DNA of 28,641 nt, taken from a virus. Shown piece after piece: positions 21,436-28,641 of this stretch. Each line of letters starts with the position of its first letter. The stretch's first letter is position 1. The stretch is from IMG/VR virus record IMGVR_UViG_3300018426_003343, positions 1 through 28,641 of that record, one strand, 5' to 3'. The notes under the pieces are model-generated. The model was not told where the DNA came from. It did no database searches and worked only from the letters and a program-made list of their open reading frames with translations. The position numbers and the translations under genes are program-made.

Positions 21436-22900
21436 AACTTTTTATAATTTTTACTACTTCTTCATTTTGATCTTCATATTCTTCTAAATATTTACGTCCT
21501 ATGTTAAAAGATTTTCCGCTCACAGTTGGTTTTTCATATAAACCTAGCTCTATTGCTCTATTTAAAAATATAAAATGTCTTTCTATTCTTTTTTTGTAAT
21601 CGTTTTCTTTACTTTCCCATTCAAAATAATTAGTGATATTATGTATGTCATAATCTTCTGAATTGATATATACCGGTGTACCTGGAATCATAATCATAGG
21701 ATGGTCAGAAGCAACAGTTTGAACAACTTCAGGATATTCTGCAAACATCTCTAATATTTTAAGTGTGTCTTGAAAATCTTCTTCTGTTTCTGTTGGAAAT
21801 CCGACAAACATTAACGGAGTAAATTTTAAACCTACTTTTTTCATTTCTTCTAAATGAAATCTAACTGCTTCGTTAGAAAAAGGCTTACCTATTTCTTTTC
21901 TTATTTTTTCACTTCCGGATTCTATCCCTACACTAACTGTCTTTAACCCAGCTGCTATCATTTTAGAAAATATTGTAGGATCTGTTTGCCGTATTTCTCT
22001 AAATATAAATTGTCCGTTGAACTTAAATTCGACTCCAGTTTCTTCTGTAAACTTTGCTATTACTTCTAACATTTTTACAAATTCTTTTTGATTACCATTG
22101 ATTAAACTGTCTGTGAATCTAAACCTTTTAATATTATGTTGGTGATACAAATGAATCATTTCATTTGCTATTCGTTCTCCTGATTTCCATAAAAATTTAC
22201 GCCATAACAAAGGTACATTACAAAATGCACAGTTTCTAACACATCCCCTTGATCCGCTTATATATAATAGAGGATTATTTTTGTATAAGCTAAAATCTAT
22301 TCCAGTATAATCTGCATAAGGAATAGTTTCTCGATCAAAATTATTATCAAAATCATAATTGTTTATTCCAGGATAATCTTTAACTCCTTCTAGATACTTC
22401 ACAATAGAAATTTCGGCATCACCTGATATAAAATCGTCAATACGTTTCATTCTTTTTAATCTATCTATTACTTCTACTACACCGTCGTGAGATGTAGTCA
22501 AGGCTGGGCCTCCTAAAACAATCTTAACATTAGGATTCTTTTCTTTTATAACCTTTGTTACTAAAAAAATACTAGGAAAACTCCAGTATGAAAAAACAGT
22601 TATTCCTATTATCTTTGGTTTTTTTGGAGCAATATATTTTTTATAGTACCGATTTATTTCTTTAGTATACTGTCTTTCTATTTTTAAAACAAGATCTTTG
22701 TCTATTAATGTAGTGTCAGATACATTCCAAATATATCCCATTTTTGTATCAATAGTTTGTTTATAAAACCAAGCATTAAAATCTAAAAATTCACTTTTAT
22801 ACCCAGCAGATTTTACACAACCATTGAGCTGAGCAACTGCAAGAATTGGACCTTGCACTTCTAATTTAGGAACTGTCATAAAGAGTATATCAAGTGCCAT
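21425..22900 (-). CDS. Radical SAM enzyme with cobalamin-type N-terminal domain (copy 2)
   Basis: A 491-residue enzyme, the same length as copy 1 at 13870. Residues 1-200 form a B12-binding-type Rossmann domain (PKIIGITVFSYWSFPS, KIVLGGPALTTSHDG, DFISGDAE). Cys220, Cys224 and Cys227 (CVRNCAFC) carry the cluster. VSVGIESGSEKIRKEIGK and FTPLMFVGFPTETEEDFQDT are the characteristic later barrel segments of this class. No DxHxxG motif. It is the final gene of the second - strand run. Members methylate, cyclise or thiolate varied substrates; the one here is unknown. Confidence 0.87.
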   Translation of the reverse strand: MALDILFMTVPKLEVQGPILAVAQLNGCVKSAGYKSEFLDFNAWFYKQTIDTKMGYIWNVSDTTLIDKDLVLKIERQYTKEINRYYKKYIAPKKPKIIGITVFSYWSFPSIFLVTKVIKEKNPNVKIVLGGPALTTSHDGVVEVIDRLKRMKRIDDFISGDAEISIVKYLEGVKDYPGINNYDFDNNFDRETIPYADYTGIDFSLYKNNPLLYISGSRGCVRNCAFCNVPLLWRKFLWKSGERIANEMIHLYHQHNIKRFRFTDSLINGNQKEFVKMLEVIAKFTEETGVEFKFNGQFIFREIRQTDPTIFSKMIAAGLKTVSVGIESGSEKIRKEIGKPFSNEAVRFHLEEMKKVGLKFTPLMFVGFPTETEEDFQDTLKILEMFAEYPEVVQTVASDHPMIMIPGTPVYINSEDYDIHNITNYFEWESKENDYKKRIERHFIFLNRAIELGLYEKPTVSGKSFNIGRKYLEEYEDQNEEVVKIIKSFTF

Positions 22901-22904
22901 AATT

Positions 22905-23786
22905 TTATTTTATTTCTACCTTTACTAAGTTTCTTTGTAAAATAACTTTTAAAAAATCTTCTGATATGTTTTTTTGTAATATACCTAATGGAATATGTCC
23001 TATACTGTTTTTCGGATCGTGAATATTAATCCCGCCTTCTACCATCCATTTTTTACAAGCTTTAATTTCTTTTTCTTGGTTATAGATTGTATTTGCTTGT
23101 AATTGAAAAAAGAAACTAGGACTATATTCTTTCAACACTACAGCAGTTTTAGGTGTTCTCCCACTTTTCATAGTTTTTAAAAAATCTTCCCCCAATGCAT
23201 TATAATTTAAATATACTACATAAGGTTCTATATAAGGACTATATAGACTGTAATCTTTTTCATCAAACGCTATTTTTTTAACATTAGGAACTTTTGATAT
23301 AGGATCTACAACTCTAAATCTTACCCTCGGTGTTAAGTATTTATTACTAAGTTCGTCAGCTAATTTTTCAGAATGATGTATATGATCATTAAAGTTATCT
23401 CTGAGGCGTGTTGCTTCCTTTTTTGATAAATTACCGTTAGATATCCAATCATTATTAGCACTAATAGATTCGTATATAAAATGTAATTCGCTAAGATCGT
23501 TTATACTGAAAGAGACCTTTCCGGCATCTATTGTATATTTAAAAGGTACTGTATCAGGTATATGACTATTGATATGTGTAATTGTGTTGCTTAATTTTTT
23601 AAATTCAGTGCCATACTCAAATCCGCTTAAGGTAAGCTGATATTCATAATTAGAATTATTAATAACTTCTTGGAGTTGTTTACACCATTTATCAATAAAA
23701 TAATTTTCAAATAATTTTATTTCAATAATATTTTTATATACTTCTTTATCTATATTTTTTTCAAAATGTAAGTTTAATACTTTCAT
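22905..23786 (-). CDS. Unknown phage protein family, paralogue A
   Basis: A 293-residue soluble protein of no family I recognise. It shares four co-linear blocks with the + strand gene at 27701: LHFIYESI (101-108), FNDHIHHSE (132-140), VYLNYNALGEDFLKTM (191-206) and GHIPLGIL (263-270). The spacing between the first two blocks is identical in both proteins (31 residues). No signal peptide, membrane segment or catalytic motif can be named; the conserved His and Glu in block two could bind a metal, which is speculation. Its ATG overlaps the stop of the methyltransferase-like gene. Confidence 0.75.
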   Translation of the reverse strand: MKVLNLHFEKNIDKEVYKNIIEIKLFENYFIDKWCKQLQEVINNSNYEYQLTLSGFEYGTEFKKLSNTITHINSHIPDTVPFKYTIDAGKVSFSINDLSELHFIYESISANNDWISNGNLSKKEATRLRDNFNDHIHHSEKLADELSNKYLTPRVRFRVVDPISKVPNVKKIAFDEKDYSLYSPYIEPYVVYLNYNALGEDFLKTMKSGRTPKTAVVLKEYSPSFFFQLQANTIYNQEKEIKACKKWMVEGGINIHDPKNSIGHIPLGILQKNISEDFLKVILQRNLVKVEIK

Positions 23787-24466
23787 TTTACTCCAATCCT
23801 CATAAATCTTGTATACTTAGATAATTTAAGTTCCCCTTGATAGTATACATCCTGCATAGGAGTAGTTCTACTAAAATCGTCTAGATCTATGCAACAATTT
23901 ATGTGTTCTGGTAAATCGAAGTAATTATTAGTTTGTAATATTACAATTGTTCCTGTTGGTATGTTTTCATACCATTGTTTAAAATTTTCAATGTGTTCAC
24001 AACTAGTATTAATAATAGTATCAGGCATTTCTGTAAGATTCAAACTACTTCCATCGGCTCTGTAGGTAATGTGTGTAGTAGGATATTCCATATCAAGAAT
24101 ATCTATAGTGCTTGCTTTAAACTGCCAGCCATCCATTACCCAAGGTCTATTCATATTATCAGCTATAGATGCACAACTACTATCAATATCAAAGCTACGT
24201 ATTTTTTCAAATTTATCTTTTGCACGTTCAAACATTAAACTAGCAAGTGTACCATACCAACCCGCACATATAAAAACAGTACCTAAATTAGATGGCAAAT
24301 TTTCAACAAGCCATAGTTTACTTTCTAATTGTCCTAAACTAAAAGCATCTACCATAGCAGTTTCACTTTCAGGAAACATATTAAGAGTACGCTTTAGTTG
24401 TGAAACTACTTTATTTTCAGGATAAAGATATTCTAATCCATTAAGTAGATTAACTGTATTGCTCAT
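23783..24466 (-). CDS. SAM methyltransferase-like protein
   Basis: A 227-residue protein with a Rossmann-type pattern: VFICAGWYGTLASLM (64-78, in place of motif I), FDIDSSCASIADNMN (92-106, acidic residues Asp93 and Asp95) and IINTSCEHIENF (151-162). The glycine-rich motif is atypical (AGWYG rather than GxGxG), so the activity may differ or be lost. I use the ATG at 24466 with AGGAG eight bases upstream, not the TTG before it. It overlaps the glycosyltransferase-like gene at its start and protein A at its end. Similar proteins seem common in cyanophages (recall). Confidence 0.6.
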   Translation of the reverse strand: MSNTVNLLNGLEYLYPENKVVSQLKRTLNMFPESETAMVDAFSLGQLESKLWLVENLPSNLGTVFICAGWYGTLASLMFERAKDKFEKIRSFDIDSSCASIADNMNRPWVMDGWQFKASTIDILDMEYPTTHITYRADGSSLNLTEMPDTIINTSCEHIENFKQWYENIPTGTIVILQTNNYFDLPEHINCCIDLDDFSRTTPMQDVYYQGELKLSKYTRFMRIGVK

Positions 24467-26075
24467 CAAATTGCTCCTTTAACCAGTCGAAATTATTTAT
24501 TAACTGAAGATCATTGCTATTAGAAAGGCCAAACTCGCGGCCAGCCCTAGCACCGGCAAGAGCATAGGAACCGTAAGGTCTGTCTTCTCCAATTGTACAC
24601 CACGTTTCAAGTCTTTGTTCTGTTTCTTCATTTTTCTGCCTATCAATTATTTTACTACTAAGTTTTGCACACTCTCTAAATGCACTTTTCCAAGTGTTAA
24701 AAGGATCTGTATTAAATGCTGTAATATTTGATATTTCTTGTATTGCATTAAACTTACCACTTATACTTGTAGTCATATCAGGTTTACTAGTGTCCATATT
24801 CAGTGTTTCTTTTCTCGGAAATAATTTTACACCTCCGTATCCGTATACAAGATCATTTATAGGATTTTTTGATCTCCAAACAAAAACATTATCTTTTTTC
24901 CATAACGGAACTTGATAATCAAACTTAAAAGTATCAACCATTTGTGCATCACCGTCTACAATCCAAATCATTGGTGTATCACAAATTTTTGCTGCCTCAA
25001 TATGTGCTTGGTGTATTCCTTTTACTCCGTGTACACGTTTTGTTTTTGGATACTTTTTACATAAATTTTGATAATTTTCATCTGCATTAGGTTCTTGGTA
25101 ACTTATAAAAACAATATCATACGGCTTAGGTGTACTAGCTATAATATCGTTTTCTTTTTTATTAACAACAAATCCGTAATCCCATTCTCTTTGACTTATT
25201 TCACATTGTTTGCTGCACAAAATTATACCATCAAAATAAATACCATTTTTAAAAATATGGTTGCTTTCTCTATCATATTTGTTATCGTGTGTAAAATAAA
25301 AATCAAAATCGAAATCTTCTGCTACATTAACGTGTGAAGGTATAATCCAAAACATTTCAGTAGTAGATTTTTCTAAAACTTCTTTGTATTCTTCATATGT
25401 ATCTGCTTTATAAATGTCATATTTTTTAGGATAACACGCAATAGTATTCCATTCTTTTCTATTTACGAAGTGTCTATACTCGATTTCATTTTTTGTTACA
25501 GGAGCAAATTTACTACACAAATATATTCCTAATCTATTATTTCCTTCAACTTCTTGTAAAAAACTATGGTTTTGTTGTCTATCTATTGTTTCAAAATGAT
25601 TTATATAAAAGTTATTTGTAAATTCTTTGTCAACATTTATATTTGGACTACTCATCCAAAATAAATCAGTCGAAGTGTTTTCTAATGCATAACAATAATC
25701 TTCATAAGTTTCTATTTCAAATATATCAAAAGGTTTAGGAGTACTAGCTTTAATATCTACTTCTTTTTTATTTTGAAAAATTCGGGTAGAAAATTCTTTA
25801 TCAGTTACATTAACACTTTTCGGAAATAAGCAAATACCATCATAATGTATATCATTTAAAAAGACGTGAATATATTCTTTGCTCCAATCATCCGGTTCAT
25901 AATCAAACAAAAACGATTCTAGTGGAATTGTATCTTGCCAAACTACCCAAAACATTTTTGTAAAAACTTTGCGTTTAGCTTTTTCAAAAGAATCTGTACG
26001 TTTGGCTGTTACAAAACGTTCCTTTAATTTTTTCCAGTTATCGTCATTGTTGCCTATATAAACAATATCATACAT
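24450..26075 (-). CDS. Glycosyltransferase-like protein with four degenerate tandem modules
   Basis: A 541-residue protein of repeated modules, each around a [ML][FI]W anchor: MFW (41), LFW (138), MFW (241), MIW (369). Each is followed by an FDY/FYF-type strand and an IHVF, SFL, HIF or NVFVW segment, then a K-E-D/N-I-A linker before the next DI strand. Only the last module has DGD (374-376), the metal-binding DxD typical of GT-A glycosyltransferases, with VYGYGGVKLFP downstream. The earlier modules may bind substrate or be decayed copies. I begin at the ATG at 26075, which overlaps the dehydrogenase stop, rather than at 26138. The sugar donor could be the UDP-uronate made by the upstream dehydrogenase (inference). 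Confidence 0.7.
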   Translation of the reverse strand: MYDIVYIGNNDDNWKKLKERFVTAKRTDSFEKAKRKVFTKMFWVVWQDTIPLESFLFDYEPDDWSKEYIHVFLNDIHYDGICLFPKSVNVTDKEFSTRIFQNKKEVDIKASTPKPFDIFEIETYEDYCYALENTSTDLFWMSSPNINVDKEFTNNFYINHFETIDRQQNHSFLQEVEGNNRLGIYLCSKFAPVTKNEIEYRHFVNRKEWNTIACYPKKYDIYKADTYEEYKEVLEKSTTEMFWIIPSHVNVAEDFDFDFYFTHDNKYDRESNHIFKNGIYFDGIILCSKQCEISQREWDYGFVVNKKENDIIASTPKPYDIVFISYQEPNADENYQNLCKKYPKTKRVHGVKGIHQAHIEAAKICDTPMIWIVDGDAQMVDTFKFDYQVPLWKKDNVFVWRSKNPINDLVYGYGGVKLFPRKETLNMDTSKPDMTTSISGKFNAIQEISNITAFNTDPFNTWKSAFRECAKLSSKIIDRQKNEETEQRLETWCTIGEDRPYGSYALAGARAGREFGLSNSNDLQLINNFDWLKEQFDEQYS

Positions 26076-27201
26076 TATGTCTAGTATTTCCGTAATGGAC
26101 AAATCTGTTTGGGCCAGCATAAGATCTCCAAGGATCAAACACTGTATAATTACCGGGTTCTATATCATCAGTTTCGTGTACTCTTACAACTACCATAGGA
26201 CTATCTTCTACTATCCGACCGCCTAGCTCTTTAACATAATATTGCACTAGCAAACTATAACTACCGTCTGTATATTCTACTCCAGGCTTGTAACTGTCGC
26301 TACTAAACTTTATTTTATTTCCGTACTTGAGAATTTCAATAGCCATATTACGAGCCTGCTGCTCTCGTGCATTCATTACACTGTCAAATATATCATATCC
26401 CAAATGTAACTGATCAGCCATATAACGTAGCGCAATATTATCTCGTGGATGACAAGCACCACCGTCTCCCATTCCTGCCTTCATATAGCTAGGACCCATA
26501 ATACGCTGTGTACTATCCTTTAATGCATTAGTTACTACATCTACATTAATATTACCTTGTTGTATTGCAACGTCTTGGATCATATTTACTAATCCAATCT
26601 TAGTGCTAATAAATGTATTATAAAACACTTTTATGCACTCGCATTCGTCCCAGGTGCCAATAACATAACGAGGGTTGTTTTCCATTATAGTTTTATAAAA
26701 GTCAACAAGTTGTTTAGCATCGCCAGTTTCTGTACCGTCTTCAGTACCAATCATTATCATTTCTGGATTGACCATATCCCACGCAACAGTTCCCATTGCA
26801 ATTAAATAAGGGTTATAAACAAATCGAGTATTTGTTACTAATGGTTCTAGTTCTCTACGGACTGTTCCTGGCAATACAGTGCTTATAAGAACAAGCAATT
26901 GGTCGTTGTTCATATGCTTGTTACACTCAGTAAGAACTTCTTTGACGATAGAATAGTCAAAATCTTTTGGTTCTAAATGCGCTGTTGGAGCTCGGCCGTC
27001 ATAGTCAGGATCGTGAGGAGTTGGAACAGCAACAAATACAATGTCTCTGCCATTTACTGCTCCTGCTATAGTAGGAAACTGATCAACATTGTTAGTCTTA
27101 CACTTTTTAATATCATAACCCGTTACATCGTGTCCTTTGCTTGCTATAACTTCTGCACACGGTAATCCTAATTTACCTAATCCTATAAAACATATCTTCA
27201 T
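26068..27201 (-). CDS. UDP-glucose/GDP-mannose dehydrogenase family protein
   Basis: A 377-residue NAD-dependent nucleotide-sugar dehydrogenase, which oxidises C6 of UDP-glucose or a related sugar to a uronic acid. IGLGKLGLP (6-14) is the NAD-binding loop. PTPHDPDYDG (60-69) and STVLPGT (107-113) are family motifs. The catalytic helix has Lys191 and Asn195, and GDGGACHPRDN holds the nucleophile Cys250. The start ATG at 27201 overlaps the upstream stop (ATGA) and has AGGT before it; a start at 27216 is possible but leaves MAGNV before the Rossmann strand. It would supply an activated uronic acid for glycan synthesis. The exact sugar is uncertain. Confidence 0.9.
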   Translation of the reverse strand: MKICFIGLGKLGLPCAEVIASKGHDVTGYDIKKCKTNNVDQFPTIAGAVNGRDIVFVAVPTPHDPDYDGRAPTAHLEPKDFDYSIVKEVLTECNKHMNNDQLLVLISTVLPGTVRRELEPLVTNTRFVYNPYLIAMGTVAWDMVNPEMIMIGTEDGTETGDAKQLVDFYKTIMENNPRYVIGTWDECECIKVFYNTFISTKIGLVNMIQDVAIQQGNINVDVVTNALKDSTQRIMGPSYMKAGMGDGGACHPRDNIALRYMADQLHLGYDIFDSVMNAREQQARNMAIEILKYGNKIKFSSDSYKPGVEYTDGSYSLLVQYYVKELGGRIVEDSPMVVVRVHETDDIEPGNYTVFDPWRSYAGPNRFVHYGNTRHNV

Positions 27202-27683
27202 AACATTACCTGCCATACTCCATACTTATATGTATCTGCCAATGGCACTGTATATTCATCTATTCTGGATCGTGTAAGTTGTACAGCAATGGAGACCTTT
27301 TTAAGATGTTTATTTTTTCTTAATTTATAGCTGCTTAGTTCTCTTGCATCGTTTGTACATATTGGATAATGAAATCCAGTATAAATTAAGTGTTCTATAT
27401 TATTTCGTTTGATATACTTTTTTAGTACTGTTGGACTAAGTGTTGACAAATCAAAATCTATATCTAACAAAGGATGCGGGTCATTTGGAGAAACATAATT
27501 TATTTCTATAATTTTAGCACCTTGTTTTTTAAGATCGTGTAATCGCTGATTTAGATAAGACACAAACGCATCATTTGTATATTTTTCTTCGTCATACCTA
27601 TAAGAATTTTTAGGTAATCCTACATCTATTACTACAATACCAATATTTTTATAGTTGGTTATATTTTCCTTTAAATACTGCAT
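27198..27683 (-). CDS. Divergent isochorismatase-like hydrolase
   Basis: A 161-residue alpha/beta protein. IGIVVIDVGL (14-23) gives the N-terminal Asp20; LHDLKKQGAKIIEINYVSPN follows. IEHLIYTGFHYPICTNDARE (96-115) matches the cysteine-hydrolase strand and loop, with Cys109 as possible nucleophile. The family lysine that normally lies before the middle helix is not visible (the stretch reads DFDLSTLSPTVLKKY), so catalysis is doubtful. It is the first gene of the second - strand run, right after a late-type box, and is coupled to the dehydrogenase by ATGA. It could be an inactive relative. Confidence 0.45.
   Translation of the reverse strand: MQYLKENITNYKNIGIVVIDVGLPKNSYRYDEEKYTNDAFVSYLNQRLHDLKKQGAKIIEINYVSPNDPHPLLDIDFDLSTLSPTVLKKYIKRNNIEHLIYTGFHYPICTNDARELSSYKLRKNKHLKKVSIAVQLTRSRIDEYTVPLADTYKYGVWQVML
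27670..27677 (+). promoter_or_regulatory. Possible late-type box for the rightward gene
   Basis: TTTAAATA (one mismatch to TATAAATA) lies 23 bases before the ATG at 27701. An AAGG ribosome site sits at 27689-27692. The box overlaps the beginning of the leftward gene. Confidence 0.3.
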
Positions 27684-27692
27684 AGCATAAGG

Positions 27693-27700
27693 TATTTATA
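27693..27700 (-). promoter_or_regulatory. T4-late-type promoter box for the leftward run
   Basis: Read on the - strand this is a perfect TATAAATA, ending nine bases before the ATG at 27683. It could drive the whole leftward run down to 21425 with a leader of only a few bases. It touches the start codon of the rightward gene. Confidence 0.45.
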
Positions 27701-28534
27701 ATGTATGTATATATTGATTTCGGAGATATGGTTATACCTGTTAATTTGTGTGACACTCCTTATAAAAAACATCTAATAGATAATTTAAATAGCATTGAAG
27801 ATTGGAGGGCAAAAAGTTTATCTCGTCCTACAGTAAAGGAATATAATGACAAAGTAGTAAACGACAACTGGTCCATTTTACACGAGTATTATTATAAACT
27901 TTGCCAAATACTACAAACACCGCCAAAGTATAATTTGCCTAACAAATTTGATAATACAAATTATTATCTTAATATACTACATAGATACTTTACAACTGCA
28001 CGTACACATAAAACGTGGGACAATAAACATTTCGATATGAATGAAGAAATATACGATTTAATAAATGGCTTGAATGATTCGGTGCATATAATTGAAACGT
28101 ATACCAGCAATTCGATTATAGAAGCATACAAAAGTAAACCAGTCCGTTGGTTAGAATTAATCGGAACACCTGAAAACAACGATAATTTGTTAAAAGTAGA
28201 CGACTATCCTGAATATACGTCTCAAAATTATAATGTTTATGCAATAAAACAAATAACTGGTAAAGACTTTATTACTTCGTTTTTTGATAACGATACAGCA
28301 AATGCTTGGGATATACAAAATTTTCATATTACATATATAGGATTTTGTATAGATGTATTTGGAGACTTTAAAAGAATATGGAGTGACGAAAGATTTATTA
28401 AATGGCTAGAACAATCTAATTACAACGGCAAAGTAGGTTATTTTCCTGTCGGAAACATAAAGGGCAAACACCTAAGATATTTACAGAAAAATTTTAAACA
28501 AATTAATACAAAAACTTTATCAGTTTATCTTTAA
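27701..28534 (+). CDS. Unknown phage protein family, paralogue B
   Basis: A 277-residue protein with no family I recognise. It matches protein A (22905-23786) in four ordered blocks: LHRYFTTA (93-100), LNDSVHIIE (124-132), VYAIKQITGKDFITSF (179-194) and GYFPVGNI (246-253). Identity outside these is low, and its N-terminus (MYVYIDFGDMVIPVNL) differs. No signal peptide or membrane segment is evident. An AAGG ribosome site precedes the ATG. It is divergent from the isochorismatase-like gene and convergent with the partial gene at the right edge, whose end it overlaps by 32 bases. Confidence 0.75.
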   Translation: MYVYIDFGDMVIPVNLCDTPYKKHLIDNLNSIEDWRAKSLSRPTVKEYNDKVVNDNWSILHEYYYKLCQILQTPPKYNLPNKFDNTNYYLNILHRYFTTARTHKTWDNKHFDMNEEIYDLINGLNDSVHIIETYTSNSIIEAYKSKPVRWLELIGTPENNDNLLKVDDYPEYTSQNYNVYAIKQITGKDFITSFFDNDTANAWDIQNFHITYIGFCIDVFGDFKRIWSDERFIKWLEQSNYNGKVGYFPVGNIKGKHLRYLQKNFKQINTKTLSVYL

Positions 28535-28641
28535 TAATATTTTTTGTAGGCTGTTTTAAAAAAAGATCTTGGTTGTGTTTACATTTTTCTAAAATGTGTT
28601 TATCTATATCTATGTCTCTTTTTAAATTTTCTATAACAATA
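28503..28641 (-). CDS. Truncated C-terminal end of an unknown leftward gene
   Basis: An open - strand frame runs in from the window edge to a TAA at 28503-28505. The visible 45 residues are Lys/Ile/Asn-rich and helical (IENLKRDIDIDKHILEKC, then KDKLIKFLY at the end). Composition resembles the other island genes. It would overlap the 3' end of paralogue B by 32 bases, a plausible convergent overlap here. The other frames of this strip close quickly. No family can be assigned from so little. Confidence 0.45.
   Translation of the reverse strand, partial: IVIENLKRDIDIDKHILEKCKHNQDLFLKQPTKNIIKDKLIKFLY

Noticed and set aside
1-28641. tRNA genes, CRISPR arrays, insertion sequences, attachment sites
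   Set aside because: No cloverleaf-like sequence, regularly spaced repeat, transposase or terminal repeat was seen.

Overview
The window looks like part of a large AT-rich, T4-like (Caudoviricetes, myovirus-type) phage genome from a marine bacterium. The evidence is a T4 RNase H-type 5'-3' nuclease, a GTP cyclohydrolase/QueE pair, a MoxR ATPase with a VWA/metallopeptidase partner, a tail-fibre-like protein with a phage RLRRGT N-terminus, T4-late-type TATAAATA boxes, gene overlaps almost everywhere (ATGA, TAATG) and no ribosomal, tRNA or housekeeping gene. Several small proteins look to me like families typical of marine cyanophages and pelagiphages; that is recall, not a search. No photosynthesis gene is present, so the host (cyanobacterium, SAR11-like alphaproteobacterium or other) stays open.

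Region 1 (1-10868, all + strand) is a core-like phage block: the end of an MBD4-like DNA glycosylase, a HIT-family protein, folE, a 36-residue membrane protein, queE with a split cluster motif, the RNase H-type nuclease, small conserved phage proteins, MoxR ATPase, VWA/metallopeptidase, more small proteins and a tail-fibre-like protein. Four sigma70-type promoters sharing an extended TGGTTGACA -35 block lie before folE, the nuclease, MoxR and the VWA gene. A strong terminator separates the last two genes. Late-type boxes appear before the rightmost genes.

Region 2 (10865-27683, mostly - strand) is an accessory island of small-molecule and surface-chemistry enzymes. The first - strand run, in transcription order from 19288 to 10865, is: Fe(II)/2OG-type hydroxylase-like protein, GNAT-like protein, DUF6356-like membrane protein, class IV aminotransferase, two more hydroxylase-like proteins, methyltransferase, cobalamin-type radical SAM enzyme, sulfotransferase-like protein, GMP reductase, a miniature AMP-forming ligase and a fourth hydroxylase-like protein. 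A + strand pair of radical SAM enzymes (19356-21435) follows. It meets head-on a second - strand run (27683 to 21425): divergent isochorismatase-like protein, UDP-sugar dehydrogenase, repeat-bearing glycosyltransferase, methyltransferase-like protein, unknown family protein A and a second cobalamin-type radical SAM enzyme.

At the right edge a + strand paralogue of protein A (27701-28534) runs into a truncated - strand gene. Taken together the island could make or decorate a glycan, lipid or other small molecule, for example an altered host surface or virion decoration; this is inference. No gene-free stretch exceeds 300 bases, and I saw no tRNA, CRISPR array or insertion sequence.
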